A stretch of 64,000 bases of DNA from an uncultured Clostridia bacterium. GTDB lineage: Bacteria; Bacillota; Clostridia; Tissierellales; Peptoniphilaceae. The notes beneath the pieces were generated by a model. The model did not search any database. It was not told where the DNA came from and saw nothing but the letters and a program-made list of their open reading frames with translations. The stretch is from positions 139,468 through 203,467 of the forward strand of contig CAMYBS010000001.1 of the NCBI GenBank assembly GCA_947254025.1, in the 5' to 3' direction. Shown piece by piece: positions 22,894 to 30,146 of the stretch (position 1 is the stretch's first letter; each line of letters starts with the position of its first letter). The translations under genes were made by a program, and so were the position numbers.

Positions 22894-22955
22894 GCATGCA
22901 TGCGTATTTTTTTGTGTATAGTGACGCATGTATGTATATCTTTGTCAAGTGAACA

Positions 22956-22984
22956 TAAAAAAAGCTATCTAATTAGATAGCTTT
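22956..22984 (-). terminator. Rho-independent terminator after the CBS-ACT gene
   Basis: A perfect palindrome (AAAGCTATCTAA pairing with TTAGATAGCTTT) followed on the minus strand by a T-tract of seven. It lies 22 bases after the CBS-ACT stop. Confidence 0.88.
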
Positions 22985-23006
22985 CATTCATATAATTAAA
23001 TTTATT

Positions 23007-23630
23007 TTACCACTCGCCAACTCTTAGGCCGGCATCAGATAATACTTTAGTTATGTTTGTATCATCATCAACTTCAAGTCTTAAGATGACTTTAAGTAGG
23101 CCCATAACCTTAGCGCTTGTTACAACCATACTTATGATATTAACCTTTTGATCCCTTATAATTCCTGCAAGTCTTGAAATTTGTCCAGGCATATCGAAGA
23201 TATGTACAACAATTCTCTTACCTTTGTTGATACCAAATACTTCGCTGAACGCATCAAATATGGCTTTGTGTGTAAGTATGCCTGCAAATTGATCTTGTTC
23301 ATCAAATACAGCTAAGAACGGTATTGATAACTTTCCAAGTGCATATGATGCTACTTCAATGTTTTCTACAATAGAAATCTTTTCGTATCTTTGTTCATTG
23401 AACTCAGAAACTAATTTTTTAGCGAACTTATCCTTGTCTGTGCAAGATAATTCATAATAAGTTCTGTAGATTGTTTCTTTGTGCAAAATACCAATTAACT
23501 TGTCACCATCGACAACTGGTAAACTTAAAAAGTCACCATCTTCGAATTTCTTGATAGCTTCTGCTACAGTTTCACTCGATTTTACTGTTGTAAGTTTTTC
23601 CTTAGGAATCATATAGTTCCTTACATACAT
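23007..23630 (-). CDS. CBS-pair and ACT-domain protein (AcuB-like)
   Basis: 207 aa cytoplasmic sensor-type protein. Residues 1-130 form two CBS motifs (VRNYMIP, LSLPVVDGDKLIGIL, and FLAVFDEQDQFAGILT). Residues about 140-207 form an ACT domain (RIVVHIFDMPGQISRLAGIIRDQKVNIISM). CBS pairs bind adenosyl nucleotides and ACT domains bind amino acids or similar small ligands. The regulated target is unknown. It starts 11 bases after an unknown gene and probably shares its transcript. Confidence 0.85.
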   Translation of the reverse strand: MYVRNYMIPKEKLTTVKSSETVAEAIKKFEDGDFLSLPVVDGDKLIGILHKETIYRTYYELSCTDKDKFAKKLVSEFNEQRYEKISIVENIEVASYALGKLSIPFLAVFDEQDQFAGILTHKAIFDAFSEVFGINKGKRIVVHIFDMPGQISRLAGIIRDQKVNIISMVVTSAKVMGLLKVILRLEVDDDTNITKVLSDAGLRVGEW

Positions 23631-23641
23631 AATACTACCCC

Positions 23642-24361
23642 CTATCTGTATCTTTTTAAAACCCTTTCATTTAAACCGTTCCAATAAGCATCAAAATACA
23701 AATTAGAACATGTATTTAATATAAATCTAAATGTTTCTTTATAAATAATGTTTAAATCTTCTCTCGTTATCATAGAGCTTGCAGATTTTATACCATTTCC
23801 ATCAAGCTCTAATTGCCTGTCCACATATTTATTTAAAGAATAAGTTTTATCCTTGATTACTTTGTTTGAAAATTCACAAACATTAGATAATATTCTTCCA
23901 CTTTTCTTCTCTCTTCTTATTAATTCACTTCTTAATCTTTTCTTGAATGTTCTTATTTCTCTATTTAAGTTCTTAAACTGGAACAAGTATTTTTTATTTA
24001 CCAAGTCTTTGCTCTTATAATACTTAAGCGCCTCTTTCTCTAATGCGTTTGCTTGATTAGTACTGTTGAAGCCTTGTATATAACCATCTAAGTATATATA
24101 TAGCTCAAGTCTGTTTATATCTTCGTGTATTTGTAAAGATAATGACCTGGATATGCAGTGAGCATCTGATCTGTAGGCTATGGCTTTTGCAATCTTTTTC
24201 CTAAGTATGCCCATCGATACATACTTTGGAAATATGTTTTGCACGCCCATGTTAATATCATAAAAGCTCATCAGCGACTTTAGCGAATCAATGTCTCCTC
24301 TATAAAGAAAATTATGTTTTAATCCAACACAGATATGAGATTTTGAAATCTCAACTTGCAT
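23642..24361 (-). CDS. Unknown all-helical basic protein
   Basis: 239 aa; no family recognised. No signal peptide or membrane segment. The centre (residues 120-165) is rich in Lys and Arg and probably helical. The ends contain ordered hydrophobic patterns (YKETFRFILNTCSNLYFDAYWN). The start has CGGAGGT eight bases upstream and a TATAAT at about 24393, so it has its own promoter and leads a two-gene unit with the CBS-ACT gene. It could be a partner or target of that sensor; this is inference. Confidence 0.7.
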   Translation of the reverse strand: MQVEISKSHICVGLKHNFLYRGDIDSLKSLMSFYDINMGVQNIFPKYVSMGILRKKIAKAIAYRSDAHCISRSLSLQIHEDINRLELYIYLDGYIQGFNSTNQANALEKEALKYYKSKDLVNKKYLFQFKNLNREIRTFKKRLRSELIRREKKSGRILSNVCEFSNKVIKDKTYSLNKYVDRQLELDGNGIKSASSMITREDLNIIYKETFRFILNTCSNLYFDAYWNGLNERVLKRYR

Positions 24362-24506
24362 TTTCTTACCTCCGTCAATTGTTATTTCAATTATACTACA
24401 TATTCAGGCGAAAATATATTAAGAAAAAATAATTAAGTTGTGTCAAAAACTTAACAATTAATATAGGCTTGATGTGGACTTGATTAAAAATTTTTATTAT
24501 CTTTTG

Positions 24507-25019
24507 CTAAAATAATATTTTTTTATATTCCTCATAAAATTTATAATTATTAAGACATATATAAATTTCCTCTATAGTGGATTCATTGTTTTGAAAATAT
24601 GTTTTTATAGCGTTAACGGCAATCTTACTCGCCTCTTTTATATCCATTGCAAAGGCTCCGCATGATATTGCAGGTATTGCGATAGATTTAATCTTGTACT
24701 CATCTGCTAAGTGCAAAAGATTGAAGTAGGTTTTCTCTAAAAGCTTAAACTTGTTTTTATTAGAGTCAATCGGCCCAACAACGTGTATGATGTAGTCGTT
24801 CTTTAATTTATGTGCCTTTGTAATCTTAGCGCCACCAGTATATACTCCTGCGAGTTTCACTGTATCATCTAAAAGATCGTCTCCATCTTTTTCGTGTATA
24901 AGGCCATCTAAACCGCCACCTCCAAGTAAAGAATTGTTTGCAGGGTTCACTATAGACTCTACTTCTAAATCAAATATATCTGCGTAAATCGCTTCTACTT
25001 TGCAAGAATTAATTATCAT
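24507..25019 (-). CDS. Macro-domain ADP-ribose-binding hydrolase
   Basis: 170 aa, a single macro domain. Seen: DIFDLEVESIVNPANNSLLGGGGLDGLIH, the adenosine and diphosphate loops of the MacroD type, and SIAIPAISCGAFAMD near residue 112. The family removes ADP-ribose from proteins or hydrolyses O-acetyl-ADP-ribose. No ADP-ribosyltransferase or sirtuin is nearby. The start overlaps the pepT stop by four bases (ATGA), so the two are coupled. The 140 AT-rich bases after it show no clear terminator. Confidence 0.88.
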   Translation of the reverse strand: MIINSCKVEAIYADIFDLEVESIVNPANNSLLGGGGLDGLIHEKDGDDLLDDTVKLAGVYTGGAKITKAHKLKNDYIIHVVGPIDSNKNKFKLLEKTYFNLLHLADEYKIKSIAIPAISCGAFAMDIKEASKIAVNAIKTYFQNNESTIEEIYICLNNYKFYEEYKKILF

Positions 25020-26233
25020 ACAAGCTTAACTAGTTCTACTACAGTTTCAAATGCCTTTACCATTGATTGTATTGAAGCGTATTCATATCTTCCGTGATAG
25101 TTCATACCGCCTGTGAAGATATTTGGACAAGGAAGACCCATAAACGATAGTCTTGCACCATCAGTTCCACCTCTAACTTGTGTTACTTTTGGCTCTACTC
25201 CAGCATTTTTCATTGCTTTCTTTGCTAATTCAACTATCTCTAGTCTTGGTTCTATCTTTTCATACATATTGTAATATGAATCTTTTATATCAAGCTCCAT
25301 TGCATCATTATATTTATAATTAATGTAGTCTTGAGCATCTTTCATAAGGCACTTCTTTGATGCAAATCCTTCTTTAGTGAAGTCTCTTATGATGTAGTGC
25401 ATTTGTGTTTCTTCTACAGAACCCTTCATATTTGTTAATAGTATAAAGCCTTCATAGCCTTCTGTATACTCTGGTCTTTCATTAACTGGTAACATAGCGT
25501 TATATTCCATAGCTACTAATTGTGAGTTAATCATCTTATTCTTAGCTGAACCTGGATGTACATTTCTACCTCTTATAGTGATTTTAGCAGAAGCTGCATT
25601 GAAGTTTTCGTATTCTATCTCTCCAAGTGGACCACCATCAATAGTAAAAGCATAATCAGCTCCAAATTTCTTAACATCGAATAAATCTGCACCTCTACCA
25701 ATTTCCTCATCTGGTGTAAAGGCAATTCTGATCTTGCCATGCTTTACATCTGGATTTTTGATAAAGTATTCCATAGCTGTAACTATTTCAGCAACGCCCG
25801 CCTTATCATCAGCTCCCAATAGTGTTGTGCCGTCAGTAACTATAAGGTCATCACCTACATAGTCATTAAGCTCAGGGAAATCATTTGGGCTTAAGATAAT
25901 GTTTTCTTTCTCATTTAAAACGATGTCCTTGCCATCATACTTTTCAACTATTCTAGGCTTAACGTTCTCGCCACTTATATCAGGTGATGTGTCCATATGA
26001 GATATAAGTCCTAAAACATCTTTCTTCTCATCAGTATTAGCTGGAAGTGTTGCATAAAGGTATGAATGTTCATCAAGCTCAACATCTTCTAAGCCTAATT
26101 CAATAAGTTCGTCTCTTAATTTCTTTGCAAACTCCATAATCTTTGGACTGCTTGGACAAGTTTGAGACTCCTCATCAGACTTTGTGTCAATTTTTGCGTA
26201 TTTAATAAAACGATCTACTAAGATATCTTTCAT
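25016..26233 (-). CDS. pepT: Tripeptidase (peptidase T)
   Basis: 405 aa M20 family zinc aminotripeptidase. Seen: first metal His in SHMDTSPDISG, bridging Asp in LLGADDKAGVAEI, catalytic Glu pair in TPDEEIGRG, and later metal residues in FTIDGGPLGEIEYENFNAA. AAGGAGTG sits before the ATG at 26233; the frame extends 10 codons further into that ribosome site, so the shorter start is right. Co-transcribed with the macro-domain gene. Confidence 0.95.
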   Translation of the reverse strand: MKDILVDRFIKYAKIDTKSDEESQTCPSSPKIMEFAKKLRDELIELGLEDVELDEHSYLYATLPANTDEKKDVLGLISHMDTSPDISGENVKPRIVEKYDGKDIVLNEKENIILSPNDFPELNDYVGDDLIVTDGTTLLGADDKAGVAEIVTAMEYFIKNPDVKHGKIRIAFTPDEEIGRGADLFDVKKFGADYAFTIDGGPLGEIEYENFNAASAKITIRGRNVHPGSAKNKMINSQLVAMEYNAMLPVNERPEYTEGYEGFILLTNMKGSVEETQMHYIIRDFTKEGFASKKCLMKDAQDYINYKYNDAMELDIKDSYYNMYEKIEPRLEIVELAKKAMKNAGVEPKVTQVRGGTDGARLSFMGLPCPNIFTGGMNYHGRYEYASIQSMVKAFETVVELVKLV

Positions 26234-26267
26234 AATATCACTCCTTTTTAATTTTTTACCCAATTAA

Positions 26268-26300
26268 AGAAAAAAAATAACAAGCATAAAGCCTGTTATT
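26268..26300 (-). terminator. Rho-independent terminator after ogt
   Basis: A 10-bp stem (AATAACAGGC pairing with GCTTGTTATT, one G-T pair) with a TTTAT loop is followed by eight T on the minus strand, between ogt and pepT. No clear pepT promoter is seen after it, so some read-through is possible. Confidence 0.8.
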
Positions 26301-26316
26301 GCGTTGTTTACTAAAA

Positions 26317-26817
26317 TTATTTACTGTACTTCTCTTCTAATTCCAATAAAGATTTTTTTACATCATTACCATCAGAGTAGTTATAGTAGCCATCTTCTTT
26401 TAACATAACAATTCTGTGGCAAGGTATAATTATAACAATGCTGTTGCCTCTGCAAGTAGCGCCTACTCCGCGAGCGTATGTCTTTTTGCCAAGTTTAAGT
26501 GCAATGTCCCCATATGTACTAGTCTCACCATAACGAACCTTTCTTATCTCTTCTAAGGCTTTATTCTGAAACTCTTTTGCTTTTACTCTAATAGGTATGT
26601 CAAATTCCTTTCTTTCGCCTCTGAAGTACTCTTCTAGCTGCTCGACAGTTCTGTCTAATATTTCATTCTTTTCAAGTTTACTTCCATATATACCTTGGTG
26701 ACCAAAACGTAAGTACACAAGAGCATCATCTTCTGCTGCTGCAGTCATCTCGCCTAGCGGGGTGTTGAAGTAGTGAACAAAATATGTCTTTTGCTTATCA
26801 AAGTAGTTTGTAATCAT
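26317..26817 (-). CDS. ogt: Methylated-DNA-protein cysteine methyltransferase
   Basis: 166 aa suicide repair protein that takes the alkyl group from O6-alkylguanine. Seen: the active-site IIPCHRIV near residue 130, the RGVGATCRGN helix-turn-helix region, and GETSTYGDIA. No Ada-type N-terminal regulator domain. It stands alone between a strong promoter and a terminator. The TCRGN where many homologues have a C-free AxxxN block is a small variation only. Confidence 0.93.
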   Translation of the reverse strand: MITNYFDKQKTYFVHYFNTPLGEMTAAAEDDALVYLRFGHQGIYGSKLEKNEILDRTVEQLEEYFRGERKEFDIPIRVKAKEFQNKALEEIRKVRYGETSTYGDIALKLGKKTYARGVGATCRGNSIVIIIPCHRIVMLKEDGYYNYSDGNDVKKSLLELEEKYSK

Positions 26818-26837
26818 TTGATCATCTCCTATGTATA

Positions 26838-26866
26838 ATTATAGTATATCATTGTTCTAAAGTCAA
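26838..26866 (-). promoter_or_regulatory. Sigma-A promoter of ogt
   Basis: TTGACT, 17-base spacer, TATAAT, about 20 bases before the ATG. AGGAGATGATCAA is the ribosome site. This is one of the best promoter matches in the window. Confidence 0.85.
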
Positions 26867-26933
26867 TAAAAATATTCACAATTTAAAGTGTGATTGTATT
26901 GTTTTGAGCTTCACTATATAAAACAATATTGCA

Positions 26934-26961
26934 TAAAAAAAGAGCGAGTATTAACTCGCCC
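26934..26961 (-). terminator. Rho-independent terminator after ppdK
   Basis: Stem GGGCGAGT pairing with ACTCGCTC (one G-T pair), loop TAAT, then seven T on the minus strand. It lies 18 bases after the ppdK stop. Confidence 0.87.
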
Positions 26962-26979
26962 TTTCTATATAAATACTAC

Positions 26980-29607
26980 TTACTTATTTTTCCTCTTAAT
27001 GCTTGCTTGCGCAGCTGCTAGTCTTGCAATTGGAACTCTGTATGGTGAGCAGCTTACATAATCAAGTCCGATTGCATCACAGAACTCGATTGATCTAGGG
27101 TCTCCACCATGTTCGCCGCAGATACCTACGTGAATGTTTGGTCTTGTTTGTCTACCAAGTTTAGTGCCCATATCTAATAGCTTACCAACACCTTCTGTGT
27201 CAAGCGAGTCGAATGGACTTCTTTCATATATACCATGGTCAAGATATGCATTAACAAACTTACCATAGTCGTCTCTTGAGTAGCCCCAAGTCATTTGTGT
27301 CATATCGTTTGTACCAAAGCTGAAGAACTCTGCTTCTTTTGCGATTTCATCAGCAAGTAGTGCTGCTCTCGGAACTTCAACCATAGTACCGATTTCGTAT
27401 TCAAGCTTCTTATTCTTTTCTGCAAAGACTTTATTAATTTCATCAACTAACTGTTCTTTAACAAATACAAGCTCTTTAAGTTCGCCTATTAGTGGAATCA
27501 TAATCATAGGTTTAATGTCTTTATGGATTTCATTGCTTACGTTGATTGCAGCTTCCATGATGGCTCTAACTTGCATCTTATAAATTTCTGGCCATGTAAC
27601 GCATAGTCTACAACCTCTGTGACCAAGCATAGGATTAAACTCTTTCATATCTTCAATTCTGTCTTTGATAACTTGAGTAGTAATACCCATATCTTTTGCA
27701 AGACTTTCTATATCTTCCTCAGTCTTAGGTAAGAACTCATGTAGTGGTGGGTCAAGTAATCTTATAACAACCCCCTTGTCCTCCATTACTTTGAATATGC
27801 CTTCGAAATCTCCTCTTTGATATGGAAGAAGCTTTTCAAGTGCTTTTTCTCTCTCTTCTAGTGATTTAGAAAGTATCATCTTCCTAACTTGGAATATTCT
27901 CTTGTCATCAAAGAACATGTGTTCTGTCCTACATAGACCAATTCCTTGTGCTCCAAAATCAAGCGCTTGTTTAGCATCTCTTGGGTTATCAGCATTAGCT
28001 TTTACTTCAAGTGTCCTAAACTCATCAGCCCACTCCATAAACTTAGCAAAGTTACCACTTAGTTCTGGTGTAACCTTCTTGATCTCTCCTAAATATACAC
28101 GACCTGTAGAACCATCTATAGAGATAATGTCTCCTTCTTTAATTTCGCCGCCGTCATATCTAATAACTTTGGCATCTTCGTCAACTCTTAATTCAGAACA
28201 TCCTGCAACGCAGCACTTGCCCATACCTCTAGCAACTACAGCTGCATGTGATGTCATACCACCTCTTGCTGTTAGTATACCTTCAGCATGAACCATACCA
28301 TCAATGTCCTCTGGAGATGTTTCTTCTCTAACTAAGATAGTCTTAACGTTGTTCTTGTGATATTCAATAACCTTATCTGGTGAGAATACTACAACGCCTG
28401 ATGCAGCTCCTGGTGAAGCTGGTAGTCCTTTTGTAATTTCTGTTTTGCTTTGAACATCCTTTTCTTCGAATGTTGGATGGAGTATTTGATCTATTGACTT
28501 AGGCTCAATTCTTAAGATTGCTTCTTCTTTAGTGATTAGGCCTTCATTTACTTGGTCAACCGCTATGTTTATAGCTGCCTTTGTAGTTCTCTTACCATTT
28601 CTACATTGAAGCATGAAAAGCTTTCCATTTTCAACCGTAAACTCGATATCTTGCATATCTTTATAGTGATTTTCAAGTTTTTCAACTGTTTCTTTGAACT
28701 CTTTATAAACTTCTGGTAGTTCATTTTCAAGTCTAGCTATAGGCTCTGGTGTTCTAACGCCCGCAACAACGTCTTCGCCTTGAGCATCGATTAAGAATTC
28801 ACCGAATAAAACGTTTTCACCTGTAGCTGGGTTTCTTGTGAAAGCAACACCAGTACCAGAGTTCATGCCCATGTTACCAAACACCATCTCTTGAACGTTA
28901 ACAGCTGTGCCAAGTGTATCAGAAATTTCATTTAGCTTTCTGTACGTCTTAGCTCTTGGTGTGTTCCAAGACATGAATACGGCTTTAACTGCGTTAAATA
29001 ATTGAACGTTTGGATCTTGCGGGAATTCTTCTCCAATGTATTTTTTATATATAGCTTTGTATTCTTTAACTATTTCTTTTAAGTCGTCAGTATCTAAATC
29101 GATATCTGCTTCGATATTTCTTTTTTCTTTTTGCTTATTTAAAACTTTTTCAAATTCAGCTTTCGGGATACCCATGGCAACATCTGAAAACATTTGTATA
29201 AATCTTCTGTAACTGTCATAGGCAAATCTTTCATTATTTGTCTTCTTTGCAAGTCCTTCAACTGTCTCATCGTTTAAACCAAGATTTAATATAGTATCCA
29301 TCATGCCTGGCATTGAAATCTTCGCACCGCTTCTTACTGAGAATAGTAGTGGGTTCTCTTTGTTTGAAAAGCCCTTTTTAGTTTTCTTTTCTACACTTTC
29401 AATACCATTTCTGATTTCGTCTTTTAAATCTTGCCACAACTCTTCGTTCTCTTCATAAAATCTGTTACAAGCCTCTGTTGTAATAGTAAAGCCGTTAGGT
29501 ACTGGTAGACCTAAATTAGTCATTTCAGCTAAGTTAGCTCCTTTACCTCCTAACAAATCGCGCATATCTTTATTGCCTTCTTTAAAGCTATAAACATACT
29601 TTTCCAT
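26980..29607 (-). CDS. ppdK: Pyruvate,phosphate dikinase
   Basis: 875 aa, full length. Interconverts pyruvate, ATP and Pi with PEP, AMP and PPi. Seen: the N-terminal ATP-grasp domain (LLGGKGANLAEMTNLGLPVPNGFTI split at 17-37), the swivelling domain with GGMTSHAAVVARGMGK holding the catalytic His and the regulatory Thr two residues before it, and the C-terminal PEP/pyruvate TIM barrel (GLCRTEHMFF, GTNDMTQMTWG, CGEHGGDP). The ribosome site is AGGAGG. It follows a half-length PpsR-like gene by 21 bases and is followed by a terminator, a two-gene unit. Confidence 0.98.
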   Translation of the reverse strand: MEKYVYSFKEGNKDMRDLLGGKGANLAEMTNLGLPVPNGFTITTEACNRFYEENEELWQDLKDEIRNGIESVEKKTKKGFSNKENPLLFSVRSGAKISMPGMMDTILNLGLNDETVEGLAKKTNNERFAYDSYRRFIQMFSDVAMGIPKAEFEKVLNKQKEKRNIEADIDLDTDDLKEIVKEYKAIYKKYIGEEFPQDPNVQLFNAVKAVFMSWNTPRAKTYRKLNEISDTLGTAVNVQEMVFGNMGMNSGTGVAFTRNPATGENVLFGEFLIDAQGEDVVAGVRTPEPIARLENELPEVYKEFKETVEKLENHYKDMQDIEFTVENGKLFMLQCRNGKRTTKAAINIAVDQVNEGLITKEEAILRIEPKSIDQILHPTFEEKDVQSKTEITKGLPASPGAASGVVVFSPDKVIEYHKNNVKTILVREETSPEDIDGMVHAEGILTARGGMTSHAAVVARGMGKCCVAGCSELRVDEDAKVIRYDGGEIKEGDIISIDGSTGRVYLGEIKKVTPELSGNFAKFMEWADEFRTLEVKANADNPRDAKQALDFGAQGIGLCRTEHMFFDDKRIFQVRKMILSKSLEEREKALEKLLPYQRGDFEGIFKVMEDKGVVIRLLDPPLHEFLPKTEEDIESLAKDMGITTQVIKDRIEDMKEFNPMLGHRGCRLCVTWPEIYKMQVRAIMEAAINVSNEIHKDIKPMIMIPLIGELKELVFVKEQLVDEINKVFAEKNKKLEYEIGTMVEVPRAALLADEIAKEAEFFSFGTNDMTQMTWGYSRDDYGKFVNAYLDHGIYERSPFDSLDTEGVGKLLDMGTKLGRQTRPNIHVGICGEHGGDPRSIEFCDAIGLDYVSCSPYRVPIARLAAAQASIKRKNK

Positions 29608-29628
29608 CTGTATCCTCCTATTGCTTAT

Positions 29629-30075
29629 TTAATTTTGAAGATATCTAACTATATAGTTAGATACTTCCTCTATTGATTTCCCATACATAGATATAACAAA
29701 TATTCCTAGCTTGCTATACATATCGCGAGCATATTCATTCTCATAGAATACTCTCTCTAATGATGAGTAAGTAGATACGCCTGTTATACCTAAGTCTTTG
29801 TCTCTTTCCTTCCTTATCTTTGATAAATATTCCTCGTCTTGTATCAAGCCTATCATCTTTGATCTATCAAAGTTTTTAATCAAATCAAACTGATCTACTT
29901 CAGGTACAAGTGGTATATTTATAGCGTTTAGTCCTAAAGAAGCAAGATAATAACAAAGAGGTGTCTTGCCAGACCTTGAAGGTCCTAAGATAATTACATC
30001 TGCACTTGATATATTGTCAAATGTTTTGCCGTCATCATTATCTATTGCATAAGCAAAAGATTTATTTACATCCAT
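29629..30075 (-). CDS. Half-length PpsR-like P-loop protein (putative second PPDK regulator)
   Basis: 148 aa, matching only the C-terminal half of the PPDK regulatory protein family. Its first residues line up with about residue 119 of the full-length copy at 7368-8189, and the P-loop GPSRSGKT is at residues 31-38, followed by the PLVPEVD block. The missing N-terminal half is not a recent truncation. The gene has its own AGGTGG ribosome site and consensus promoter, and no remnant lies upstream. It directly precedes ppdK. It may be a dedicated regulator or a regulator-like binding protein; activity is unknown. Confidence 0.85.
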   Translation of the reverse strand: MDVNKSFAYAIDNDDGKTFDNISSADVIILGPSRSGKTPLCYYLASLGLNAINIPLVPEVDQFDLIKNFDRSKMIGLIQDEEYLSKIRKERDKDLGITGVSTYSSLERVFYENEYARDMYSKLGIFVISMYGKSIEEVSNYIVRYLQN

Positions 30076-30092
30076 AGAAAATCACCACCTAA

Positions 30093-30121
30093 ATTATACC
30101 ACATTGTATATTTTTATTCAA
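30093..30121 (-). promoter_or_regulatory. Sigma-A promoter of the PpsR-like/ppdK unit
   Basis: TTGAAT, 17-base spacer, TATAAT, with TGG just before the -10 box (extended -10). It lies 18 bases before the start codon. It closely resembles the promoter at 56692-56721. Confidence 0.82.
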
Positions 30122-30146
30122 TCGTTTGCACCATATTAGTACTTAA

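Noticed and set aside
22860-22900. Possible LexA (SOS) operator before ruvC
   Set aside because: GAACTTATGC lacks the GAAC-N4-GTTC dyad expected for Gram-positive LexA.
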